A stretch of 64,000 bases of DNA from Oceanicola sp. 22II-s10i. GTDB taxonomy: Bacteria > Pseudomonadota > Alphaproteobacteria > Rhodobacterales > Rhodobacteraceae. Shown one piece after another: positions 1 through 7,600 of the stretch. The stretch is taken from assembly GCF_002210105.1 (NCBI RefSeq), contig NZ_AQQU01000006.1, positions 1 to 64,000 on the forward strand. Reading direction: 5' to 3'. The first letter of the stretch is position 1. Each line of letters opens with the position of its first letter. Position numbers and translations under genes: made by a program. A model generated the notes under the pieces. That model saw only the letters and a list, made by a program, of their open reading frames with translations, had not been told where the DNA came from and ran no database searches.

Positions 1-700
1 CGGCAATCGGCTTGCCGAACTGCACCCGCTCCTGCGCGTAGGCGACCGTCATCTCCAGCGCCCGTTCCATCGCGCCCGCCAGCCCCGCCGTTCGCACCGC
101 CGCGCCGATCAGCAGCAGCCCCTCGGGCCCGAACCCTTCGGGCGCGGCGGCGACTGCGGATGCGTCGAGCACCGTGTCGAAGTCCAGCGTGTCGCGCCGT
201 TCGCGCGCCATGTTGGTGCCGGGCGTGACCTCGAGCGCCGCGGCCGGGAGGAGCGCCAGCATCGGCGCGCCGTCCAGCTCGGCCGGAACCAGCAGCGCGG
301 CGGCCTCGCCCCCCCAGGGCACGCGGGCGGCCAGTCCCGACAGGCGGAAGCCCTCGCCCTCGCGGGACAGCGCTGCCCTGGCGGCGGTCGCCGGGGCGAC
401 ATAGCCCTCGGGCGGGGTCAGCCCGGCGCGGCGCGCGACCCAGAGCGTGATCATCGCGTCGCCAAGAGGCACCGGCAGCGCGTGGCGGCCGAGCAGGCGG
501 ACGATCTCCACCGCTTCCGCGGGTCCGAGTTCGGAGCCCCCGTCCGCGCCATCCAACATCCCCCGCGGCAGGCCGAGCCCGTCGAGCTCCTGCCACAGGC
601 CAGCGGGCCACGCGCCCTGTTCGGCCGCCTGCAGCCCCTCGCGCGTCACCTTGTCCGCGGCAAAGCGTTCCACCATCTCCGCCATCGCGCCGTCGAGCAT
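1..700 (-). CDS. acyl-CoA dehydrogenase, 3' part cut by window edge
   Basis: The reading frame is open from an ATG at 700 to the left edge, giving 233 residues of an FAD-dependent acyl-CoA dehydrogenase whose C-terminal half lies outside the window. A strong AGGAGGAG ribosome site sits 8-15 bases upstream. The visible part has the N-terminal helical domain and middle beta domain, and ends at the family hallmark AYAQERVQFGKPIA that opens the C-terminal helical bundle. It would oxidise an acyl-CoA to the enoyl-CoA and pass electrons to ETF. The short middle domain resembles the small (PimD-like) subunits of heteromeric dehydrogenases, so a partner subunit may lie just outside. Substrate is unknown. 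Confidence 0.9.
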   Translation of the reverse strand, partial: MLDGAMAEMVERFAADKVTREGLQAAEQGAWPAGLWQELDGLGLPRGMLDGADGGSELGPAEAVEIVRLLGRHALPVPLGDAMITLWVARRAGLTPPEGYVAPATAARAALSREGEGFRLSGLAARVPWGGEAAALLVPAELDGAPMLALLPAAALEVTPGTNMARERRDTLDFDTVLDASAVAAAPEGFGPEGLLLIGAAVRTAGLAGAMERALEMTVAYAQERVQFGKPIA

Positions 701-1420
701 GTCCGTCTCCTCCTCATGTCCGGCCCCGGCCGGTGTTCTATGTAAGTCGCCGACCCCGGTCGGATCCGGCCTGTCGGTTCATCCCCGGATACACCCGCAG
801 CCAGAGCGGCATGGCCTACGCAGTCCAAGCCACCGTCAGCCGCGGAATCGACAGCAGGGAAAGGCGTGAACACGGCACCGGACACCCGGTCCCGGACGCC
901 GCCCCGGAGCGCATCCCGCCAAGCATGACCATTCAACCCGCTTCCCTGTGCGGCTGCCAGCCGAAAGCTGACCGGACCCGGCGGCGCGCAGGGAGCCAGC
1001 CCCGAGGCAAGGCGACACCAAGTGAGAGGTGGCTTGGTACCCAAGATCGGACTCTAGCCGACAGGACCGTGAGGCCGGGGGATTTTGAACTTTCAAAAAA
1101 ACGCTAAGCATCAAATAGCTAGAGAACGACGCTACTACGGAATGCGCCGCCCCTCGGTCCTACTGGGGGAGGCATTTGCTGCCTGAAATACCTTCAATAG
1201 GCCCGCGCATAGTGGACGCTTTCGTCGCCAATTTTGACGCAGGAAATCCCGGCGGGGAACGGGGTGCATCGGTCAAGGCATGCCCATGGCATGGAACGCG
1301 CGGTCAGGCATCAAATGGCAAGACACGCCGGGCCGATGGTCGCGAAATCCGGAACGTGGAGACATCGGCGCGGCCCCTTTTCTTCGCCGCACTGGGTCAT
1401 GCGGGGCTATGGCCGAACGG
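701..1420. other. 720-bp gap without a recognisable gene
   Basis: This stretch separates the truncated dehydrogenase from the end of operon A. The short open frames on both strands have arginine/proline-rich, random-looking translations and no family resemblance. I see no tRNA, no T-tailed hairpin and no TetR-type palindrome here. The promoter of the truncated dehydrogenase gene probably lies in 701-800. Confidence 0.5.
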
Positions 1421-2515
1421 TCAGAGTGTCATCCAGTGCCGCGCTCGTCCCATCAGGGCCGTTGCGGTGGCATGCAGGAAGTCACCGGTCGCCTTTGGCG
1501 CAAGACCGGCAGAGGCGCGGGCATGTGTCCCTTCCAGTATCACCGCAAGCTTGAGGCAGGCCAGCGCGACATACCACTCGACCCGGCCGAGGTCGCGACC
1601 CGTCCGGGCGGCGTAGTGGGCGATCAGTTCCCCGGCGGTCGGGAAGCCGACCCAGGGAGTCACGCGCAGACGCGGCAGGTCCGGGCCTCCGGCACCGGGC
1701 CAGGTGGCTATGATCCAGCCGAGGTCGATCAGGGGATCGCCATGGGTCGCGAGTTCCCAGTCGACAATCGCGGCAAGGTCGCCACTGTCATGGCGATACA
1801 TGACGTTGCCCAGCTGGTAGTCGCCGTGAAGAATACCCGGCACGAAGCTCTTGGGCGTGGTGCGCCCCAGCCAGTCGGCGACGTCCGCCACGTGCGGAAG
1901 CGATCCCGTTCCCGACCAGCTGTCGAACTGGGCATAGCCTTCGTACTGCGTCATCCACCGCACCGGCTGGCGTTCAAGGAACCCCGAGGGGTTGCCAAGA
2001 TCGGCGAGGCCGACCGCGGCCGGGTCCAGGGCATGCAGCGCGGCCGCGCCTTCGACCAGGGACAGGCCCATGCGATGGCGCATGTCATGGTCGGACTCAT
2101 GCGGCTCGGGCAGACCGGAGAGAACGGTGAAGCCGTCGACCGGCTCCATCAGGTAGAACGACGCGCCCAACACCGCGTCAGCTTCGCAGGCCGCGATCAG
2201 GCCGGGGTGCGGCACGCCGGACCCGGCGAGCGCCCGGAGGATGCGGCTTTCCCGTCTGGTCGTCTCGTTGGCCTTCGGGCGCGGCTTGGTCGAGGGACGG
2301 CGCAGCACGAAATCGCGTCCGCCCTTGCGGAATTGCACGAGGATGTTCTGCGTCCCGCCGGTCAGCAGCGCCGCGTCCTCGATCGGGCCGGGTTCCAGCC
2401 CCTGCCCGTCCATCCAGTCGGCCAGGCGCACGCGGTCCATGACGGCGCCAACGGGATCGTCGCTTCCGTCCTCGACAAGGCTGACCGTGAGCGGATCGAC
2501 TTCGGACGCGGTCAT
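1421..2515 (-). CDS. APH-fold phosphotransferase, LvaA/ACAD10-N-like (putative hydroxyacyl-CoA kinase)
   Basis: A 364-residue cytoplasmic protein of the aminoglycoside phosphotransferase (APH) fold. The catalytic loop HGDYQLGN lies at residues 230-237 and the metal-binding VDWE at 251-254; the N-lobe lysine region is around residues 70-82. The start is set by a 4-base ATGA overlap with the upstream dehydrogenase at 2512-2515, which implies translational coupling. This subfamily is the one fused to or paired with ACAD10/11-type dehydrogenases. In Pseudomonas levulinate catabolism the homologous kinase LvaA phosphorylates 4-hydroxyvaleryl-CoA, which the paired dehydrogenase-fold enzyme turns into an enoyl-CoA. 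A role in 4-hydroxy acid catabolism is therefore inferred. No LvaB-like small partner is seen. Antibiotic resistance is unlikely given the context. Confidence 0.85.
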   Translation of the reverse strand: MTASEVDPLTVSLVEDGSDDPVGAVMDRVRLADWMDGQGLEPGPIEDAALLTGGTQNILVQFRKGGRDFVLRRPSTKPRPKANETTRRESRILRALAGSGVPHPGLIAACEADAVLGASFYLMEPVDGFTVLSGLPEPHESDHDMRHRMGLSLVEGAAALHALDPAAVGLADLGNPSGFLERQPVRWMTQYEGYAQFDSWSGTGSLPHVADVADWLGRTTPKSFVPGILHGDYQLGNVMYRHDSGDLAAIVDWELATHGDPLIDLGWIIATWPGAGGPDLPRLRVTPWVGFPTAGELIAHYAARTGRDLGRVEWYVALACLKLAVILEGTHARASAGLAPKATGDFLHATATALMGRARHWMTL

Positions 2516-3813
2516 TCGGCCGCGTGTTCTGACGGCACCTCGGCCGGGTCGAGCCCCAGCTTGGCCCGGGCCGCGGGCACGGCCTTGAAGCGCACGTAAT
2601 CGGGGAACATCTCCTCGGTCGGCTCGTATTGCCGCAGGAGCTGACGCGCGACGACGGACTTGTGCACCTCGGTCGGACCGTCGGCCAGCCCGACGACAAA
2701 GCTCTGCATCAGGTAGTCCGAGAACGGCATCTGCGTGGTGATCCCGATCGAACCGTGCAGATGCATCGCCATCGAGGACATGTCGTGCAGGACCTTGGTC
2801 ATCAGGACTTTCACCGCAGAGACGTTCTGCGACAGCGCCTTCCAGTCCTGCCCCTGGTCGTGCAGCCAGGCGGTTTCGAGAACCAGCAGCCGGAACTGGC
2901 GGATCTGGATCCAGGCATCCGCGATCTTTTCCTGGACCATCTGCTGCTTCCACAGCACGTCGCCCTTGGTCCTGCGCGACTTGACCCTCTCGCAGGTCAG
3001 GTCCAGGCATTTCTGGGACAGGGCCAACGACCGCATCGCGTGGTGCAAACGCCCGCCGCCAAGCCGTTGCTGGGCCACGACAAACCCGTCACCCCGCTCA
3101 CCAAGCAGGTTTTCCCTGGGCACGCGGACATTGGTCCAGCGGACATGCGCGTGGTCGTACTCCTTCTGGCCGTGGTAGCCATAATCGCGGATGATCTCGA
3201 TACCGGGCGTATCGGCATCGACGATGAACATCGATTGCCGGCGGTAGGGATTGTCCGCCTCCGGCTCCGTCACCACCATGGCGATGTAGAAGGACGCGAA
3301 ATTGGCGTTGGACGCGAACCACTTCTCGCCGTTGATCACCCATTCGTCCCCGTCCAGGACCGCCGTCGTCTTCTGCATCAGCGGGTCCGCCCCGCCCTGC
3401 GGCTCGGTCATCGCGTAGCAGGACACCATGTCGTTGTTCAGGAGCGGCTCGAGCCACTTCTTTTTCTGCTCGTCGGTTCCGTAATGGGCCAGGATCTCGG
3501 AATTGCCCGTATCGGGGGCTTGCGCCCCGAACACGATCGGGCCGAACCGGGACCGGCCGAACTGTTCGTTCATCAGCGCCAGCTTGAGCTGGCCGTAGCC
3601 CTTGCCGCCGAGATCGGGCCCGAGATGGCAGGCCCAGAGGCCGCGCGCCTTGACCTCGGCCTGCAGCGGGCGGACGAGACGTTTAAACCCTTCGTCATGG
3701 ATGTTCCACTGGCTCGGCAGGACGTGATCCAGCGGCTCGATCTTCTCGCGGGTGAACTCCGCGATCCAGTCGAGCTCCTTCTGGAATTCCGGCTCGGTTT
3801 CGAATGACCACAT
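2512..3813 (-). CDS. acyl-CoA dehydrogenase, ACAD10/11- or LvaC-like
   Basis: A 433-residue acyl-CoA dehydrogenase with an uninterrupted three-domain architecture. YAMTEPQGGADP in the middle domain contacts the flavin and substrate, and LHGSIGIT with DGPTEVHKSV near the C-terminus is typical of the ACAD10/11 branch; the DGPTEVH segment replaces the EGTxxI box of classical enzymes. It overlaps the downstream APH-fold kinase by 4 bases, reproducing as two genes the kinase plus dehydrogenase fusion of animal ACAD10/11 and the LvaA/LvaC pair. The likely role is conversion of a phosphorylated 4-hydroxyacyl-CoA to an enoyl-CoA. Family assignment is firm; substrate is inference. Confidence 0.9.
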   Translation of the reverse strand: MWSFETEPEFQKELDWIAEFTREKIEPLDHVLPSQWNIHDEGFKRLVRPLQAEVKARGLWACHLGPDLGGKGYGQLKLALMNEQFGRSRFGPIVFGAQAPDTGNSEILAHYGTDEQKKKWLEPLLNNDMVSCYAMTEPQGGADPLMQKTTAVLDGDEWVINGEKWFASNANFASFYIAMVVTEPEADNPYRRQSMFIVDADTPGIEIIRDYGYHGQKEYDHAHVRWTNVRVPRENLLGERGDGFVVAQQRLGGGRLHHAMRSLALSQKCLDLTCERVKSRRTKGDVLWKQQMVQEKIADAWIQIRQFRLLVLETAWLHDQGQDWKALSQNVSAVKVLMTKVLHDMSSMAMHLHGSIGITTQMPFSDYLMQSFVVGLADGPTEVHKSVVARQLLRQYEPTEEMFPDYVRFKAVPAARAKLGLDPAEVPSEHAAE

Positions 3814-3851
3814 GGGACGTCCTTTCAGTATTGCGCAGAGGACGCAGGCGC

Positions 3852-4856
3852 TCAGGCCAGCGTCTCGTCCACGATCAGCAGGGATTTTCCGATGGCCTTG
3901 CCGGACATCGCGAACTCGAGAAGTTCGGCGTAATCGCCGAAGGCAAAGCGCCGTCCCACGGGTGGTGAGATCCTTCCCTCACCCGCCCAGACCAGCAGCC
4001 GGTCGACCATCCTGTCCGCCTCTTCGACGTCGAAGACGGCTGCGAACTGGCGACAGTCGATACCGACGATCGACGCGCCCTTGACCAGCGGCAGGTTCAG
4101 CGGAAGCGACGGGATCTCACCCGCCGCGAACCCGACGACGAGATACCGGCCGCGCCAGCGCAGCGAGCGGAAGGACGGTTGCAGCAGCGGACCGCAGACC
4201 GGGTCGTAAACGACGTCTATGCCGTTCGGGGCCAAGGCCTTCAGCCGGTCCCGCCAGCCGTCGACCTGCGTATCCAGAACCTCGTCCGCGCCGGCGGCTT
4301 TCACGGCCTCGCGTTTTTCGGGCGTAGAGGCGACACCGATCACGGTCGCGCCAAGCGCCTTGGCGACCTCGACGGCGGCCAGCCCGACCCCGCCTGCCGC
4401 GCCGATGACAAGGACGATCTCGCCGGCCTTGACCATGCCGCGGTCTTCCAGGGCGTGCATGGCGGTCAGGTAGTTCCCCCTGAGCACCGCCGCGCTGGCC
4501 CCGCTGAAGGTGTCGGGCAGTTTCTTGACGTCTCCGGCTGTCGCGATGGCGAACTGGGCGAAGGCGGCCAGGGCGCGGGTCAGGACGCGCGTGCCGATCT
4601 CGAAACCGGTCACGCCCTCCCCGACGGCCTCGACCACGCCCGAGACTTCGCGACCGGGCGTATGCGGCAGGGGCGGTTTCGTCTGGTAGCCGCCGATCGC
4701 CTCGAGCGCATCGACATAGCCGACCGAACAGGCACCGACCCGGACCAGGACCTGGCCGGGGCCGGGTTCCGGGGTCGGCACGTCGACGATCTTGTAGTTC
4801 TCGATGGACTCGAGGTTGTCCGACTGGATCAGCTTCATCGTGGGGGCGTGTGTCAT
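3852..4856 (-). CDS. zinc-independent MDR-family NADPH:quinone oxidoreductase
   Basis: A 334-residue medium-chain dehydrogenase/reductase of the quinone oxidoreductase/crotonyl-CoA reductase branch. It has an N-terminal GroES-like domain and a Rossmann domain with the dinucleotide motif GAAGGVGLAA at residues 152-161. The cysteine ligands of a structural zinc lobe are absent. The gene lies 9 bases after the acyl-CoA ligase gene and 38 bases before the ACAD, inside operon A, so it probably reduces an enoyl or oxo intermediate of the same pathway. Several substrates are possible for this family, so only the cofactor class is safe. Confidence 0.85.
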   Translation of the reverse strand: MTHAPTMKLIQSDNLESIENYKIVDVPTPEPGPGQVLVRVGACSVGYVDALEAIGGYQTKPPLPHTPGREVSGVVEAVGEGVTGFEIGTRVLTRALAAFAQFAIATAGDVKKLPDTFSGASAAVLRGNYLTAMHALEDRGMVKAGEIVLVIGAAGGVGLAAVEVAKALGATVIGVASTPEKREAVKAAGADEVLDTQVDGWRDRLKALAPNGIDVVYDPVCGPLLQPSFRSLRWRGRYLVVGFAAGEIPSLPLNLPLVKGASIVGIDCRQFAAVFDVEEADRMVDRLLVWAGEGRISPPVGRRFAFGDYAELLEFAMSGKAIGKSLLIVDETLA

Positions 4857-4865
4857 GTGTTCTCC

Positions 4866-6401
4866 TCAGGCCGCAGGCCAGTATTGCGCGCGCAACTGGC
4901 CCTTGAGCAGCTTGCCGGTGTCCGAGCGCGGCAGCGCGTCCACGAACTCCACGCTGCGGGGGCACTTGATCCTGCCGATCCTGCCGCGGCAGTAGTCGAT
5001 CACGTCATCCTGCGAACAGGTGGCACCCTTCCGGCGCACCACGACGGCCTTGACCTCTTCACCGAAATCCGGGTTCGGAACGCCAAAGACCGCGGCATCG
5101 GCAAGCTCGGGGCATTCGTTGAGGACGTTCTCGATCTCCTGCGGGTAGATGTTCACACCGCCCGAGATGATCATGAAGGACTTGCGGTCAGTCAGGTAAA
5201 GATAGCCGTCCTCGTCGAGATAGCCGACGTCGCCGACCGTCACCCAGCCCTTGTCGTTATAGGATTCAGCCGTCTTTTCAGGCGCGTTGAGATAGCGGAA
5301 GGGCACCCCGCCCTCGACCCAGAGCGTGCCAGGCTGGCGCGGCGGCAGCGCGTTCCCGTCGTCATCCAGCACGTGGATGGTGCCGCGGATGCAGCGCCCG
5401 ACGGACCCCTCGTGGGCCAGCCATTCCTCGCTGGTGATCATGCAGATGCCGACACCTTCGCTCGATCCGTAATATTCCTGGATCACCGGCCCCCACCACT
5501 CGATCATCCGGTGCTTGACCTTGACCGGGCATGGCGCCGCGGCGTGGATGGCGACCTGCATGGAGGACACGTCGTAGGCGGCGCGCACCTCGTCAGGAAG
5601 GCCGAGCATGCGCGAGAACATGGTCGGGACCCACTGGCTGTGCGTGACCCCGTGCCTCTCGATCAGCCGCAGGGCCTCTTCCGCATCGAACTTCGGCATG
5701 ACGACGACGGTGGCGCCGAGTGAGATCATGCCCATGACGAACCGCAGAGGGGCCGCGTGATAGAGCGGCGCGGGGCAGAGATAGACGGAGTCCGCCGTCG
5801 CGCCGAACCGGCCGCGCAGCATGTCCATGATCAGCTTGGGCGAGCCGAACGGCACCTTCGGCATGTCACGCACGATGCCCTTCGGCTTGCCCGTCGTGCC
5901 CGAGGAATACAGCAGGTCGTAACCTGTGCTGCGGTCTTCGAGTTCAACGTCGGCAGCCGCGTCGACCCGCGATTGCAGGGAGGCGTAGCCGGGGCTGGGT
6001 TTGCCCAACATTAGGCAGGTGACGTCGTCGGACAGCCTGGACTTCAGATCAGCCGCGATCCCGGATTTCGCATCGGAGGTGACGAACAGCTTGGCGCCGG
6101 AATCGCCGACGATATAGGCGATCTCCTCGGCGGAAAGCTGTGTGGACATGATGGCGTAGACAAGGCCGGAGCGTTCGGCGGCCCATGCGAGTTCGATGAT
6201 TTCCGGCCGGTTCTCGACGCAGAAGGCAACGACATCGCCCTCTTTCAGGCCGAGGGACTGGAACATCCGCGCAAACGCCCGCGAGTTCTCGGTGAGCTGG
6301 GAATAGGTCAGCCGGGCCCCGCCCGAACCCATGATGACCGCCGGGCGGTCCGGGTCCGTTCCCGCCCAGTGGTCGGGTTTGTAGATCGTCTGCTCTGTCA
6401 T
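4866..6401 (-). CDS. acyl-CoA synthetase (AMP-forming)
   Basis: A 511-residue member of the ANL superfamily that activates a carboxylic acid to its CoA thioester through an acyl-adenylate. The P-loop YSSGTTGKPKG is at residues 165-175. The adenylate motif GWVTVGDVGYLDEDGY and the C-terminal catalytic lysine in RSDTGKLLKGQ are present. The ATG at 6401 fits the family N-terminus (MTEQTIYKP); a longer frame reaches 6476 but adds 25 unconserved residues. It sits between the TAXI binding-protein gene and the oxidoreductase gene in operon A and is the natural first intracellular step after TRAP import, corresponding to LvaE in the levulinate comparison. Confidence 0.9.
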   Translation of the reverse strand: MTEQTIYKPDHWAGTDPDRPAVIMGSGGARLTYSQLTENSRAFARMFQSLGLKEGDVVAFCVENRPEIIELAWAAERSGLVYAIMSTQLSAEEIAYIVGDSGAKLFVTSDAKSGIAADLKSRLSDDVTCLMLGKPSPGYASLQSRVDAAADVELEDRSTGYDLLYSSGTTGKPKGIVRDMPKVPFGSPKLIMDMLRGRFGATADSVYLCPAPLYHAAPLRFVMGMISLGATVVVMPKFDAEEALRLIERHGVTHSQWVPTMFSRMLGLPDEVRAAYDVSSMQVAIHAAAPCPVKVKHRMIEWWGPVIQEYYGSSEGVGICMITSEEWLAHEGSVGRCIRGTIHVLDDDGNALPPRQPGTLWVEGGVPFRYLNAPEKTAESYNDKGWVTVGDVGYLDEDGYLYLTDRKSFMIISGGVNIYPQEIENVLNECPELADAAVFGVPNPDFGEEVKAVVVRRKGATCSQDDVIDYCRGRIGRIKCPRSVEFVDALPRSDTGKLLKGQLRAQYWPAA

Positions 6402-6480
6402 GGGTCGGTCTTCTGCCTGGTCTTCGGTGGCAACGTCGGGGAGTGCGCCCAGTCCCGAGGGGACCGGGCGCATCAAAGGC

Positions 6481-7509
6481 TTACATCGCGCCTTCGGGGA
6501 TCAGGGCCTCGGGCACGTCGACGCCGATTTCCTTGTAGTAGCGGTAGGCACCGGGATGCAGCGGCGCGTTCAGCTCGGTGAAGGCCGTGTCCAGGGTGAT
6601 CTGGTTCATCCACTTCGCGGTGTCGTGCAGCGAGTCGAGGTTTTCCCAGAGGGTCTTGGTCATGTTGTAGACCACTTCCTCGTCGAGGCCCTCATGCGTC
6701 CCGAGACCGACCCAGGTCGCGAGGGTGTGCACGGATTCGGTGTTCACCTGGCTGTCACCGTAGACGTCCGCGGGGATCTCGGCCATGCGGCGGCCGGGGA
6801 TCTTGCGAAGCTCTTCGAAGGCGTCGGAATTGAGCGTCTCTTCATCCACCCCGAGGATACGGATCTCACCGAGCGCGGCGAGCTGCATCAGGATGCCGGA
6901 GGGCACGTTGTCGGGCGTCACGTAGAGATCGACCTGGCGGTCCTGGAACGCCTGGAGCCCGGAGGCCCAGTCGAGTTTCGAGGCCGTGTAGTCCGCGTCG
7001 GCTTTCAGACCAGCCGCCGCTTCGACGAAGCCGCTCGTGACGCGCAGCGCGGCGCCGGCCGGCGGGCCGAGGTAGAGTGTGCGTCCCTTGAGGTCGTCAA
7101 AGCTTTCGATGCCCGAGTCCGCCCAGACGACGAACTGATATGCGCCAAGCGGATAGGCCATGATGGTGCGCAGCTTGGATGCCAGCTCGGGCGCGGCATC
7201 CATGTCCTTGTACATCACGGCCTTGTTCCGCATCCAATGCGTGATCGGGGCGGAGAACAGGAAGAGATCAAGCTCGCCCATGCCGGCGTCGACGGCCATC
7301 CGGGTCGCCTTTTCGCCGGTCGCGACCTGGATACGGTAGGGATGGTTCTGCTGCACGAGTTCCGAGAACGCGATGCTGAATGCCGTCGTGCCCGAGGACG
7401 CGTCAAGCGAACTCATCGACAGGTTCTGCGCGGATGCGCCCGTGGCCATCGCCGCCGAAACCGCCGCGACGGCCATGGTTTTCTTTAGTCTGCTGAAGTT
7501 GAAAGACAT
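6481..7509 (-). CDS. TAXI-family TRAP transporter solute-binding protein (TRAP1)
   Basis: A 342-residue periplasmic binding protein of the TAXI type. The signal peptide (KK at 9-10, hydrophobic stretch, cleavage near ASA-Q at about residue 28) is followed by the TAXI fold with LYLGPPAGAAL and the C-terminal PLHPGAYRYYKEIGVDVP block. It captures an organic acid and delivers it to the fused permease encoded just upstream. It is clearly paralogous to the second binding protein at 26981-28006, sharing LGPPAGAA, KLDW, GLQAFQDRQVD-like and GAYRYYKE segments. The ligand cannot be read from the sequence. Confidence 0.93.
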   Translation of the reverse strand: MSFNFSRLKKTMAVAAVSAAMATGASAQNLSMSSLDASSGTTAFSIAFSELVQQNHPYRIQVATGEKATRMAVDAGMGELDLFLFSAPITHWMRNKAVMYKDMDAAPELASKLRTIMAYPLGAYQFVVWADSGIESFDDLKGRTLYLGPPAGAALRVTSGFVEAAAGLKADADYTASKLDWASGLQAFQDRQVDLYVTPDNVPSGILMQLAALGEIRILGVDEETLNSDAFEELRKIPGRRMAEIPADVYGDSQVNTESVHTLATWVGLGTHEGLDEEVVYNMTKTLWENLDSLHDTAKWMNQITLDTAFTELNAPLHPGAYRYYKEIGVDVPEALIPEGAM

Positions 7510-7544
7510 TGGATTGCTCCTCCTGGTCCAATTCTCGGTATTTT

Positions 7545-7558
7545 GGCGCCGAAGCGCC
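7545..7558 (-). ncRNA. UUCG-loop hairpin between TRAP permease and binding-protein genes
   Basis: On the minus strand the sequence GGCGC-TTCG-GCGCC forms a 5-bp stem closed by a UUCG tetraloop in the 91-base gap between the permease stop and the binding-protein start. It has no following T run, so it is not a classical terminator. Hairpins at this place in binding-protein transporter operons commonly act as RNA processing or stability signals that raise binding protein over permease; that role is inferred. Confidence 0.5.
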
Positions 7559-7600
7559 GGCTTGGCTCCGCCCCGGCCGATGGCCGGAACGGGTGTTTCT

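Noticed and set aside
1421-2515. Aminoglycoside resistance kinase
   Set aside because: The fold is shared, but the overlap with an ACAD10/11-like gene and the catabolic operon make acyl-CoA phosphorylation far more likely.
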